DNA of 64,000 bases from Bacteroidota bacterium (GTDB lineage: Bacteria; Bacteroidota; Bacteroidia; Bacteroidales; Dysgonomonadaceae): NCBI GenBank assembly GCA_023437305.1, contig JAEZGN010000005.1, forward strand, positions 1 through 64,000, read 5' to 3'. The notes beneath the pieces are model-generated. The model made no database searches. It saw only the letters and a program-made list of their open reading frames with translations, and was not told the DNA's origin. Position 1 is the stretch's first letter; each line of letters begins with the position of its first letter. This document shows, piece by piece, positions 18,934 through 28,027 of this stretch. A program made the position numbers and the translations under genes.

Positions 18934-19444
18934 TATAAAGTATATAATAATGTTTATCATGCTTGTATTATTACAAGTATTGGTACTTAATCGGATTTCA
19001 TTTCTAGGATATGGAGTTCCTTTTGCGTATGTATATTTTATAATAAAATTGCCTATCCGCTCTAATAAAAGTTTAGTTATCTTTTTAAGCTTTTTAATTG
19101 GACTTGTTATTGATCTTTTCTGCAATACGCCGGGCATAAATGCTGCAGCTTCTACCTTTGTTGGACTCGTCCGCTGGCCTGTACAGAAGTTGTTCTTTAT
19201 GGTCGACGATTATGATGAGCAAACTCCAAGATTCTCTTTACTAGGAGGTGCATTTATAAGATATGCTATATTTCTCACGCTGATTCATCACATTGCGCTT
19301 CTCTCTATTGAATCTTTCTCATATTTCAATTTGGAGATACTTTTGCAGCGAATCCTTTTGTCTACTTTACTCACATCATTATTGATGTTTGCATTTGAAG
19401 GTTTATCTTTTAAGAAGAAAAACTCATGGCAAAAAACGTCTTAG
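18917..19444 (+). CDS. mreD: Rod-shape-determining protein MreD
   Basis: 175 aa and almost entirely hydrophobic, with about five membrane segments; it fits MreD in size, composition and position. The phrase GLVIDLFCNTPGINAAASTF corresponds to the family's central loop. It is an inner-membrane partner of MreC in the elongasome. The start overlaps mreC by 17 bp and the end overlaps mrdA by 19 bp, so translation is coupled throughout. Primary-sequence similarity of MreD is low across phyla; synteny makes the call secure. Confidence 0.9.
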   Translation: MFKSSNIKYIIMFIMLVLLQVLVLNRISFLGYGVPFAYVYFIIKLPIRSNKSLVIFLSFLIGLVIDLFCNTPGINAAASTFVGLVRWPVQKLFFMVDDYDEQTPRFSLLGGAFIRYAIFLTLIHHIALLSIESFSYFNLEILLQRILLSTLLTSLLMFAFEGLSFKKKNSWQKTS

Positions 19445-21402
19445 ACCTATCTAAAAGAAAATATGTACTGGGTGGGATAGCCTGTGGCATCATTTTTATA
19501 TATATAATTCAACTTTTCAATCTTCAAGTTCTGAATCCTGAGTATAAGGATTTTGCTGACGGCAACGCTTTTTTCAACAGGACGTTATATCCCGCAAGAG
19601 GGGTTATCTCTGATAGAAAAGATAGAATACTGGTATATAACCAGCCTACATATGATATCGTATATATACCTCGTGAGGTACAACCTTTTGATACTCTAGA
19701 TTTTTGTAAATCATTGAATATAACAAGGGAGCAGTTTGACAAACGGATGAACGATATAAAAGATCGTCGTTTGAACCCCGGATATTCGTCATATACAATG
19801 CAAACGTTTATGACACAGCTTACAACACAGGAAAGTGGATTGTTGCAAGAAAAGTTGTATAAATTCCCTGGTTTCTTTATTCAGAACAGGACATTGCGCC
19901 AATATAATTATCATAATGCCGGATTGTTATTAGGGTATGTGGCAGAGGTGAGCAGAAGTCAACTGGAGAATGACTCTTACTATGTGAGAGGTGATTATGG
20001 AGGGAAATCGGGACTTGAGGCTTCTTATGAAAACTATCTTAGGGGAGAAAAAGGCATTGAAATTTTATTAAGAGATGCTCATGGACGTATTCAAGGGCGA
20101 TATGAAAATGGAAAGTTTGATAAGTCTCCTGTATCAGGAAAAAATCTCACGCTTTCTGTAGATATAGATTTACAAGCATACGGAGAATATCTTCTTCAGA
20201 ATAAAGTTGGATGTGTTGTTATGATCGAACCTTCAACCGGAGAGATATTATGCTTGGTTACATCTCCAACTTATGACCCTTCTATGTTGTTGGGGCGTAA
20301 TTTTAGTAAAAGTTATAAAGAACTGGAAGACAATCCTCTTAAACCATTGTTTAACAGGGCTATTCAAGGGATGTATCCTCCCGGATCGACTTTTAAGCCA
20401 ACACAAGGTTTGATTTTCCTTCAAGAAGATATCATTACTTCCAATACATTATATGCGTGTGCAGGAGGATATCCGCCATTGGGTGGTCGCCCTAAATGTC
20501 ACCCTCATGGTTCACCATTGTCATTGGTACCTGCTATAGCAACCTCTTGTAACTCATATTTCTGCTATGGATTAGCAGCAATGTTAGGAAACAGAAAGAA
20601 GTATAAAAGTACTGTTGAAGCATTTGACATTTGGAAAGATCATATGGTTGATATGGGATTTGGCTATCGATTAGGCGTAGATTTACCTTCTGAGAAGCGA
20701 GGCTTTATTCCAAATGCTAATTTTTATAGCAGAGCTTTCAAAAGAGAGAATTGGAGCGCTTCTAATATTATTTCTATTGCAATAGGTCAGGGCGAAATAA
20801 CAGCTACCCCTTTACAAATTGCTAATTTCGCTGCAACTATCTCTAACAGAGGGTTCTATTATGCCCCTCATGTTGTGCGTCAGATACAAGATACACCTTT
20901 AGACAGTATATATACGCATCCTCATTATACCGGAATAAAAAAAGAATATTATGAATATGTAGTAGAGGGGATGGCTCATGCTGTAACCGGGGGTACGTGT
21001 AGAGGTGCTAATATACCTGATATTGAGGTTTGTGGAAAGACTGGTACTGCTGAAAATCCACATGGTAAAGATCACTCATTATTTATGGGTTTTGCTCCTA
21101 AAGACAATCCAAAGGTTGCTATTTGTGTAATTGTTGAAAATGCAGGATTTGGTGCTACATTTGCTGTTCCTATCGGACGCCTGATGATTCAGAAGTACTT
21201 GAAAGGAGAGGTGCCTGCATCTGATAAATATATTGAAGAAAGAATTGCAACTACAACAATTTTGCCACAAACATTTTTTAATTGGAATAGGGCTAATAAG
21301 AAGTATGATGAGTTTTCTCAGCCAGCAGTATTAAATACTGATGGTGCAGTAGATGAAACATCGATAGAGCCATTTTCTTTAAGCCCTGCTGATAATCAAT
21401 AA
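19426..21402 (+). CDS. mrdA: Penicillin-binding protein 2 (peptidoglycan transpeptidase)
   Basis: 658 aa. There is an N-terminal anchor (about 12-32), a pedestal/dimerisation domain (RGVISDRKDRILVYN, about 58-72) and a class B transpeptidase domain with all three active-site motifs: Ser321-Thr-Phe-Lys324 (nucleophile), Ser374-Cys-Asn376 and Lys538-Thr-Gly540. It cross-links the lateral wall as partner of the RodA glycosyltransferase, encoded 6 bp downstream. The target Ser is intact, so it is a beta-lactam target. The start overlaps mreD. Confidence 0.97.
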   Translation: MAKNVLDLSKRKYVLGGIACGIIFIYIIQLFNLQVLNPEYKDFADGNAFFNRTLYPARGVISDRKDRILVYNQPTYDIVYIPREVQPFDTLDFCKSLNITREQFDKRMNDIKDRRLNPGYSSYTMQTFMTQLTTQESGLLQEKLYKFPGFFIQNRTLRQYNYHNAGLLLGYVAEVSRSQLENDSYYVRGDYGGKSGLEASYENYLRGEKGIEILLRDAHGRIQGRYENGKFDKSPVSGKNLTLSVDIDLQAYGEYLLQNKVGCVVMIEPSTGEILCLVTSPTYDPSMLLGRNFSKSYKELEDNPLKPLFNRAIQGMYPPGSTFKPTQGLIFLQEDIITSNTLYACAGGYPPLGGRPKCHPHGSPLSLVPAIATSCNSYFCYGLAAMLGNRKKYKSTVEAFDIWKDHMVDMGFGYRLGVDLPSEKRGFIPNANFYSRAFKRENWSASNIISIAIGQGEITATPLQIANFAATISNRGFYYAPHVVRQIQDTPLDSIYTHPHYTGIKKEYYEYVVEGMAHAVTGGTCRGANIPDIEVCGKTGTAENPHGKDHSLFMGFAPKDNPKVAICVIVENAGFGATFAVPIGRLMIQKYLKGEVPASDKYIEERIATTTILPQTFFNWNRANKKYDEFSQPAVLNTDGAVDETSIEPFSLSPADNQ

Positions 21403-21408
21403 TTAGGA

Positions 21409-22866
21409 ATGTACAGAAGAGAAGATGAACATATAAAAAGTAGTATAGATTGGTTTACTATCGCATTATATCTAATTATGGTATTGTGCGGGTGGCTCAG
21501 TATATACGGAGCTAGCTACCAATACGGAAGTACTACTAGTATGTTTGATATATCCGGTAGAGCAGGTATGCAATTGGCTTGGATTGGCACATCGATTATT
21601 CTGGGTTTTATAATATTGAAGTTGGATAGTAATTTGTACGATATATTGGCTTATTATATTTATATAATATTCATCTTATTACTCATAGCTACCATATTTC
21701 TATCTACAGATATCAGAGGGTCTCGTTCGTGGCTTAAAATAACCGATTCGGTACAAATACAACCCGCCGAGTTTGCAAAATTTGCAGTAGCTTTAGCTTT
21801 GGCCAAGCTGCTGAGTACCTATAATTTTAAATTATTAACTCCTAAAAATCTTGCAACAGTAGCCGGATTGATTCTTCTTCCTATGTTATTGATAATAATG
21901 CAGAAAGAAACCGGATCAGCACTTGTATATACAGTCTTTATTTTGATGTTATATAGGGAAGGATTGCCGGGAATTATTTTATTTCTGGGAATCTCTGCCA
22001 TTGCATTTTTTGTGATTGGACTCAAATATTCGGATACAGATATAGGGATAATATCTACAGGTGAGTTTGTTACTATAATTCTAGTTATACTGATCTGTGC
22101 CGCATTACTAGTTAGTTATAGGCAAGACAAGGTGACATCCCGTAATATTATATTGGGTACGATTGCATTATTTGGCATTCCATATCTGATTTCGTTACTT
22201 AATGTAAATATCGATTTTGGTATTATTGCTCTTATAGCTCTTGGCATACTTGTAATATACCTTTTGTTTTTAGCTAAGAAATATTGGTCGAAAGTGTATT
22301 TTTTGACAGCCGTTTTTGCTATTAGTAGCTTAATATTCGTCAGCTCTATAGATTACCTTTTCTCAGATGTAATGCAGCCTCACCAGCAGATGCGTATAAA
22401 AGTCACTTTGGGTATGGAAGACGACTTAATGGGAGCAGGGTATAATGTGAATCAGTCTAAGATCGCAATAGGCTCAGGAGGGCTTTTAGGTAAAGGTTAT
22501 CTGAATGGTACTCAGACTAAATTGAAATATGTTCCCGAACAAGATACTGACTTCATATTCTGCACAGTAGGAGAGGAACAAGGATTTGTTGGGTCGGTAT
22601 TCGTCCTTTTGTTATTTTTAGCTCTAATCCTGCGTTTATTCTATCTGGCCGAACGTCAGAAAAATACTTTTGGTAGGGTTTACGGCTATTGCGTAGCTTG
22701 TATTTTCCTCTTTCATGTGATGATAAATATAGGAATGGTAACAGGTTTGACTCCTGTGATAGGAATCCCTTTGCCTTTCTTTAGCTATGGGGGATCTTCT
22801 TTGTGGGGATTTACCATTCTTCTCTTTATATTCCTCCGCATTGATATGGCTAGAAAACGTAGATAG
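21409..22866 (+). CDS. rodA: SEDS peptidoglycan glycosyltransferase RodA
   Basis: 485 aa, about 110 longer than enterobacterial RodA. The SEDS signatures are present: SWLKITDSVQIQPAEFAKFA, KETGSALVYT, GEEQGFVGS and the C-terminal PLPFFSYGGSSLWG. The extra length lies in the middle (roughly residues 195-310), where additional hydrophobic segments appear; this resembles other Bacteroidales RodA proteins as I recall them. RodA polymerises lipid II in complex with PBP2. It ends the operon 6 bp after mrdA; the next gene converges from the other strand only 6 bp away. Confidence 0.96.
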   Translation: MYRREDEHIKSSIDWFTIALYLIMVLCGWLSIYGASYQYGSTTSMFDISGRAGMQLAWIGTSIILGFIILKLDSNLYDILAYYIYIIFILLLIATIFLSTDIRGSRSWLKITDSVQIQPAEFAKFAVALALAKLLSTYNFKLLTPKNLATVAGLILLPMLLIIMQKETGSALVYTVFILMLYREGLPGIILFLGISAIAFFVIGLKYSDTDIGIISTGEFVTIILVILICAALLVSYRQDKVTSRNIILGTIALFGIPYLISLLNVNIDFGIIALIALGILVIYLLFLAKKYWSKVYFLTAVFAISSLIFVSSIDYLFSDVMQPHQQMRIKVTLGMEDDLMGAGYNVNQSKIAIGSGGLLGKGYLNGTQTKLKYVPEQDTDFIFCTVGEEQGFVGSVFVLLLFLALILRLFYLAERQKNTFGRVYGYCVACIFLFHVMINIGMVTGLTPVIGIPLPFFSYGGSSLWGFTILLFIFLRIDMARKRR

Positions 22867-22872
22867 ATGTTA

Positions 22873-23889
22873 TTATAGCGTTTTATGTGTTCTCAAAAAT
22901 GAAGCAAGTTGATCGTAGCTGCTAATTTCAACTTTTATTGTATTATATTCTACTATTATTTGTTCAGACGATTGAGCTTCAATGTGGAATATAGCATCAT
23001 TCAAATCTTTTGTTAAAGAGAATCCGTTTCTTTCTAATATATTTTTTGTCCAGTGGTATAATATTCCATTTGCTTCAAGATAGACTTTTTTGTTGTTCGC
23101 TCTTCTTGGTAAGAAATTGCCTGTGTATCTGTCAAATACGATATTATCTCTTTTAAAAAAATCATCCAATGTGCCTGATAGTACAATATCTTCTGTCACT
23201 CCGGTAATCAACCCTTTCTCTCTAGATAATAGCCAAAGACGGTCGGCTAGGAGCAAGGCCATATCAATATCGTGAGTTGACAATAATATTGTCTTATTTT
23301 TATACATTGCTAGATTATGGAGTAAATTCATAATTTCTATACGGCTTTCAATATCTAGAAAAGCTGTAGGTTCATCCAGCAAAACGACAGGGCACTCTTG
23401 TGATAAAGCTTTGGCTATCATAGCTTTTTGTCTCTCCCCATCAGACAATTCGGCTATATAAGAATTAGCCTTATGTGCTATTCCCACATCTTCCATGGCT
23501 TTCTGAACAATTGATCTATCATTTTCTGATAATTGACCAAAGAACCCGGTGTAAGGATAACGTCCAAGCTCAACAAGTTCTCTGACGAGTAGACCTCCGG
23601 CAGAAGTTTTATCTGTTAAAACTAAGCCTAATCGTTGTGATAATTCTTTTTCTGATAAGGATGAAATACTTTGATTCTCGAAAAGAATATCGCCTCCTTG
23701 CGCTGGTTGTGAAGCACTTATAGTTCGTAATAATGTCGATTTTCCTGCACCATTAGCACCTATCAGACAAACTAGTTCTCCTCTATATAAATTGAACGAC
23801 AGGTTGTTATAAAGAATATTATTATGCTTAGATTTAGCATAGCCAATACCAATATTTTGAGCCTTAATTACTACTTCTATATTATTCAT
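22873..23889 (-). CDS. FecE/BtuD-type ABC transporter ATPase
   Basis: 338 aa from the ATG at 23889; an alternative ATG at 23913 adds 8 poorly conserved residues. Motifs: Walker A GANGAGKST, signature LSDGERQK, Walker B VVLLDEPTAFLD and the H-loop STHD. It belongs to the iron-siderophore/haem/B12 importer ATPases. About 75 extra C-terminal residues after PRRANNKKVYLEANG form an unassigned domain seen in some Bacteroidetes versions. It lies 89 bp after the permease gene, with which it forms the importer core. No substrate-binding protein is encoded nearby, so the ligand (Fe-siderophore, haem or cobalamin) cannot be decided. Confidence 0.88.
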   Translation of the reverse strand: MNNIEVVIKAQNIGIGYAKSKHNNILYNNLSFNLYRGELVCLIGANGAGKSTLLRTISASQPAQGGDILFENQSISSLSEKELSQRLGLVLTDKTSAGGLLVRELVELGRYPYTGFFGQLSENDRSIVQKAMEDVGIAHKANSYIAELSDGERQKAMIAKALSQECPVVLLDEPTAFLDIESRIEIMNLLHNLAMYKNKTILLSTHDIDMALLLADRLWLLSREKGLITGVTEDIVLSGTLDDFFKRDNIVFDRYTGNFLPRRANNKKVYLEANGILYHWTKNILERNGFSLTKDLNDAIFHIEAQSSEQIIVEYNTIKVEISSYDQLASFLRTHKTL

Positions 23890-23978
23890 AAGTGATCTGT
23901 ACAGTCTATTCAAAAAAGTAAGGAATATTCAATTTACATAAGTAAACTTCTTGGAATTCAATAAATTAATTTGTAAAC

Positions 23979-25010
23979 TTAATGAAAATATTGTATTTTT
24001 TTCTGATTAAGAATTACATATATTATTACAGGTGCTCCAAAAATAGGAGTGATAGCATTCAATGGCAATACACCACTAGCACCTGGTAGCACGCATATTA
24101 AATTGCAAAGTAAAGCCATTGTCGAACCAATTAGTATCGTAATAGGCAACAGGGATTTATGGTTTGATGTTCCCAATATTAGTCTAGCGATATGTGGAAC
24201 AGCTAATCCAATAAAGGCAATAGGTCCGCAGAATGCACAAGTTACTGCAGTAATCAGTCCTGCACATAGTAAGAGTAGAAAGCGGATAAACTTAATGTTT
24301 ACACCTAAGTTTGCTGCATATCTTTCTCCTAATAGCAGAGCATTTAAAGGCTTGATTAGTACGATAGAAAGAAGTATGCTGACAGAGACAACGATACAAT
24401 AAAAAGGCAGTTGTTCCATCGATACTCCCGAAAAATCTCCCATGCCCCATATCATAAATGAATATGCGTCTTCGCTAGTACTCCAAAATTTTAAAATAGA
24501 TATGATAGAAGATGTAAGATAACCAACCATTATACCAATGATTAGTAACATGACATTGTTTTTGATGATAGATGCGAACCCCATGATGATAGCTAAAATA
24601 ATAGCTGCACCAACAAAAGCTCCAAATACAATAGTCATCGAGTAAGAAAGATTGAACCCATTTACCGATCCGAAGCTATTTCCAATTAAAAGAATTACTA
24701 TCGCTACACCCATGTTTGCTCCCGAACTGATGCCTAATATTCCCGCATCAGCCAGAGGATTGCGAAAAGCTGTTTGCAGCAACAATCCCGAAACAGCAAT
24801 TGCTCCTCCTGTAAATAGAGCCGTGATGGCCTGAGGTAAGCGAGATTCGAGTATAATATAGGTCCAAGCTTGTTTCTCAACTTCATTTCCTTGCAATATT
24901 TGAAAGACAGCTTGCGACGGTATTGATACAGAGCCTAGAAATAGAGTTAAAACAAATAGTATAAATATACTTATAACGAATAGAATACTATATGTAAATC
25001 CTTTGGACAT
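23979..25010 (-). CDS. FecCD/BtuC-type ABC transporter permease
   Basis: 343 aa with about ten membrane segments and the FecCD hallmarks: ESRLPQAITALFTGGAIAVS, LLLQTAFRNPLADAGILGIS and the cytoplasmic coupling region FCGPIAFIGLAVPHIARLIL. It imports a metal chelate or cobalamin across the inner membrane with the adjacent ATPase; as a homodimer it would need no second permease. A strong hairpin at 25032-25054 separates it from the upstream peptidase, so ATPase and permease form their own unit. No riboswitch-like leader was recognised in the short upstream gap. Confidence 0.9.
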   Translation of the reverse strand: MSKGFTYSILFVISIFILFVLTLFLGSVSIPSQAVFQILQGNEVEKQAWTYIILESRLPQAITALFTGGAIAVSGLLLQTAFRNPLADAGILGISSGANMGVAIVILLIGNSFGSVNGFNLSYSMTIVFGAFVGAAIILAIIMGFASIIKNNVMLLIIGIMVGYLTSSIISILKFWSTSEDAYSFMIWGMGDFSGVSMEQLPFYCIVVSVSILLSIVLIKPLNALLLGERYAANLGVNIKFIRFLLLLCAGLITAVTCAFCGPIAFIGLAVPHIARLILGTSNHKSLLPITILIGSTMALLCNLICVLPGASGVLPLNAITPIFGAPVIIYVILNQKKIQYFH

Positions 25011-25031
25011 AAGGTACTGAATGTATAAAAT

Positions 25032-25054
25032 AGCCCCTCGTTGTAGGAGGGGCT
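25032..25054 (-). terminator. Rho-independent terminator after the C69 peptidase
   Basis: A perfect 8-bp GC-rich stem (AGCCCCTC / GAGGGGCT) with a 7-nt loop, then ATTTTAT on the minus strand, 8 bp after the peptidase stop codon. Confidence 0.8.
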
Positions 25055-25061
25055 TAAATAT

Positions 25062-26696
25062 TTAATAAAGAACTTTATATTTATCTCCGGTTTCCTTCAC
25101 TACTCGCTCATAGAAATCTTTAGGATATCCTACTCGTTGTGGCGAAGATGGTTTTCCATGTTCATTACGGATAAACTCACCATCTTTTTCTTTGCGGACA
25201 ACACCATCCATGTATTTGATGACTAAAAACTCGCCTAGCTTTTTCCATTTTTCAAATGCATATTGTGCTTGCTTCCCACTATATTTAGTTAAGAATTGAA
25301 CTGCCTGTTCAGGCGACTTCTTATATAACTCCAGAGCTTCTTTCTCTGTATTACTTTGTTCAGATAGAAACTTTTCTTCTAATTCATCCTGTACTTTTTT
25401 CAAATCAGGGTGCATGTAATCGTATTTATTATATACCATATTTGATACCCAATTCTGAATCCAAAAGCTTGATGTCCAAGAGAATGTATACAGATCTCCG
25501 TTACCTTCACGATAGCACTCAGGTACTTCTGTTACAGAACAATACATCGGTGTAAACACTGTTTGAGCAGCATCATCTGTTCCAAACCATAATACTCCAC
25601 CAATTGAATTGGGTAGCCATGAACGCATCTGAGATGTGAACACAAAACCTGTCTGTTGAGTAGCAATAGGGCGTTCGTTACAATATTCTACAGAATCTAC
25701 TTTCCAAGTAAGTGGAGCCCAGCGGTATGGAGATTTGAAAGGACCGGCTCCTATATCGTTAGTCCAATCTAATTCCGTTCCTTCGTAATGGTCTCTCATC
25801 ATCCCTTGTATATCAGCAAGAGATAACTTTTTGTCAGGTTTGATATAAAGAGGCATTGGTTCTTGAGTTTTTCCTTGTGCATAGGTCACAAACTTAGCCA
25901 TATCTTTATTGCATTTGTTAAAGAAACTCCAAACGCGAGCTTCACAAAAACGTTGACCTCCAAAATCCAGAGGATTATATGCCTTAGAAAAGCTAAAGTC
26001 CTCATCTTTACCTGTATAATAACCTTTCTCACGGGCAAAAGAAATAACATCTTTGGAGTAAAGGCAATTTTTAGGATCTTTTAGAGGAAATTGATGTATA
26101 CGAGATTGGTTTGCATGAGCCGAAATGCAGTCGTCAGGTATACGTACAGCTACCCAAACAGCTCCTTTGTTTCCCTTACCTTTGCCAATCATTTCCAAAA
26201 CCCATATTTCATTCGGATCACCTATCGAGAATGACTCTCCTCCGCTATAGTAACCATATTCAGCAACAAGGTCGGTCATTATTTTAATAGCCTCTCTTGC
26301 TGTCTTGGCCCGTTGCAATGCGATATATATAAGACTTCCGTAGTCGATGATACCATCAGGATCAGCCAATTCTTCACGTCCGCCAAAAGTTGTTTCGCCT
26401 ATTGTTACCTGATACTCGTTCATGTTACCAACTACATTATATGTTTGGCTAGCTTGTGCTATTTCTCCTAAATATTTTCCGGAATCCCATTCATATACTT
26501 TTAGCATTTCTCCTTGTGAGTATTTTTTTGCAGGCCAATGGTACAACTCTCCAAATAGAGCGTAAGAATCTGCCGAATATGTTATCATTGTTGACCCATC
26601 GACAGACGCATATTTGCCAACTAAAAAATTTGTGCAAGCAAATATGTGAATCTCGCAGAGAAAACAAAATAACATGAATAATGATATTTTTCTCAT
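25062..26696 (-). CDS. Secreted C69-family dipeptidase
   Basis: 544 aa from the ATG at 26696, which places a signal peptide directly before Cys (HIFACTNFLVG). The ORF extends to 26738, but that adds 14 unneeded residues. In C69/Ntn hydrolases (PepD family) the Cys exposed after processing is the nucleophile; here it is Cys21, followed by the usual TNFLVGKYASVDGSTMITYSAD. Further family phrases are GETTFGGREELADPDG and SFSIGDPNEIWVLEMIGKG. The likely role is periplasmic or extracellular cleavage of dipeptides as part of peptide utilisation. It is monocistronic with its own terminator. Confidence 0.88.
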   Translation of the reverse strand: MRKISLFMLFCFLCEIHIFACTNFLVGKYASVDGSTMITYSADSYALFGELYHWPAKKYSQGEMLKVYEWDSGKYLGEIAQASQTYNVVGNMNEYQVTIGETTFGGREELADPDGIIDYGSLIYIALQRAKTAREAIKIMTDLVAEYGYYSGGESFSIGDPNEIWVLEMIGKGKGNKGAVWVAVRIPDDCISAHANQSRIHQFPLKDPKNCLYSKDVISFAREKGYYTGKDEDFSFSKAYNPLDFGGQRFCEARVWSFFNKCNKDMAKFVTYAQGKTQEPMPLYIKPDKKLSLADIQGMMRDHYEGTELDWTNDIGAGPFKSPYRWAPLTWKVDSVEYCNERPIATQQTGFVFTSQMRSWLPNSIGGVLWFGTDDAAQTVFTPMYCSVTEVPECYREGNGDLYTFSWTSSFWIQNWVSNMVYNKYDYMHPDLKKVQDELEEKFLSEQSNTEKEALELYKKSPEQAVQFLTKYSGKQAQYAFEKWKKLGEFLVIKYMDGVVRKEKDGEFIRNEHGKPSSPQRVGYPKDFYERVVKETGDKYKVLY

Positions 26697-27289
26697 AGAA
26701 TTATAAATTATTGTTATATAAACGTAAAGATACTTCAATTAATTTATTCCTGCGATATGAATGTATCATTTTAATTTAGATGTATTTCATAATGTATTTC
26801 TTCTCTGTAACATTTGTGAATTATACTAATGTTTACAAATGTTTCACAATTTATTAGAGTTAATATTCTACATATGTGTATCAAAATTTTCAGATGTATT
26901 TGTGTGTACATTTGAATATAACCTATCTACATATCATTTAATAAACAATTGTAAAACCTTAAAATATTTGCTATGCCTTAATATAATGATGTATATATCA
27001 GCTATTTATTTATATAAAATAAAGTAATAATTTAGATATATTAGTCATAATTCATTATATACAATAATATTGTCTCTAAATCAGATATTTTATTATTTTA
27101 TTTATATAATAATTAGTTTATTATATATTTTTTATAAAGTGATTATTTATACTATATTCATTTGTATACATACACGTTTATTACAAAAGTATATTTCTGT
27201 ATCCAAATGTAATTTACAAATATAAACAGAAACATTTTCCATTTGTAAAATATAAAGTTTACATTTGTGTTCTGATAATATACAAAAAT
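26697..27289. other. AT-rich gap with palindromic TGTAAA/TTTACA motifs
   Basis: About 590 bp of non-coding DNA. It contains AACATTTGT / ACAAATGTT inverted 9-mers (26809-26817 and 26835-26843) and, close to the following HTH gene, two further palindromes listed separately. No RNA gene was recognised. Confidence 0.5.
27208..27263 (+). promoter_or_regulatory. Putative operators before the XRE regulator
   Basis: A perfect 11-bp odd palindrome TGTAATTTACA (27208-27218) and an inverted pair TGTAAA-N8-TTTACA (27244-27263) lie 26-82 bp before the start codon. They share half-sites, as expected for a small HTH dimer regulating its own gene. Their role is inferred. Confidence 0.4.
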
Positions 27290-27781
27290 ATGAAGGATAG
27301 AATCAAGCTTATAATGGATAATGAGCATTTAACGCCATCTGCTTTTGCAGATAAGTTGCAATTAGGGCGTGCTGTAATATCTCATATACTAAATGGACGG
27401 AATAATCCTAGTTTGGATGTTGTATCTCGTATTCTATCAAAAATGGATTATATCGATTCGGATTGGTTATTAACCGGAAATGGTAATATGTATAAAACCG
27501 ATAATAGAGAAAAATCACATACCTCTAATTCAAGTATACCCATAAATTCTAATCTTCAGCCGGATTTATTCTCTCAGAATGAAATATCTCAGCCATCCGA
27601 TAAACCTGAACCTGAATATCGCAAGGAAATAATAGTTGAGAAGCCTCAAAAAGCAGATGAAGATGTTGTAAAACAATCTGTTATATATCAAAAAGCACCT
27701 GAGCGGAAAGTAACTAAAATAATTATATATTATTCGGATAATACTTTTGAAACATTTAATGCTGATAATAAGCCATTATAA
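27290..27781 (+). CDS. XRE-family HTH regulator, 163 aa
   Basis: The N-terminal 65 residues are a Cro/cI-type helix-turn-helix: MKDRIKLIMDNEHLTPSAFA, then DKLQLGRAVISHILNGRNNP, then SLDVVSRIL. It ends with the DWLLTGNGNMY phrase common to Bacteroidales HTH proteins of this group. The middle (about 70-135) is polar and probably disordered; the C-terminus (about 140-160, KVTKIIIYYSDNTFETFNAD) is a short conserved strand pair. The cytoplasmic DNA-binding role is clear and the target is not. Palindromes just upstream suggest autoregulation. It converges with tnaA. Confidence 0.8.
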   Translation: MKDRIKLIMDNEHLTPSAFADKLQLGRAVISHILNGRNNPSLDVVSRILSKMDYIDSDWLLTGNGNMYKTDNREKSHTSNSSIPINSNLQPDLFSQNEISQPSDKPEPEYRKEIIVEKPQKADEDVVKQSVIYQKAPERKVTKIIIYYSDNTFETFNADNKPL

Positions 27782-27856
27782 ATATCTACTTTTCTATTTA
27801 TTCGACTCTGTATTTTCAATGTAATTGATTAGTATACATATGTTTATCCTTAGTAA

Positions 27857-27878
27857 GTGACAAAAGTGACACTTTTAT
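27857..27878. repeat. 22-bp non-coding repeat, copy 1
   Basis: A segment beginning GTGACAAAAGTGACACTT is identical over 22 bp to the reverse complement of 40922-40943. It contains two GTGACA direct half-sites. It lies between the convergent ends of the XRE gene and tnaA. Confidence 0.6.
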
Positions 27879-27965
27879 TACTTATTACTAATGTAACTTC
27901 TTATATATTCAAAAATATATCAAAGAACACTTTTGTATAAGATAAATTTGTCTATAAAAAATAAA

Positions 27966-27999
27966 AAACCTCTCCGAATTCTTATATTCCGAGAGGTTT
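27966..27999 (-). terminator. Terminator of tnaA
   Basis: A 13-bp stem with one mismatch (AACCTCTCCGAAT / ATTCCGAGAGGTT) followed on the minus strand by TTTTTTATTTTTT-like U-rich sequence, about 30 bp after the tnaA stop. It may also serve the convergent XRE gene. Confidence 0.8.
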
Positions 28000-28027
28000 A
28001 TTTGTCTTGTATACTATAATTATATTA

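Noticed and set aside
22873..25010. Cobalamin riboswitch for the ABC importer
   Set aside because: The gap upstream of the permease is only about 50 bp and is occupied by the preceding gene's terminator; no B12-box-like sequence was seen.
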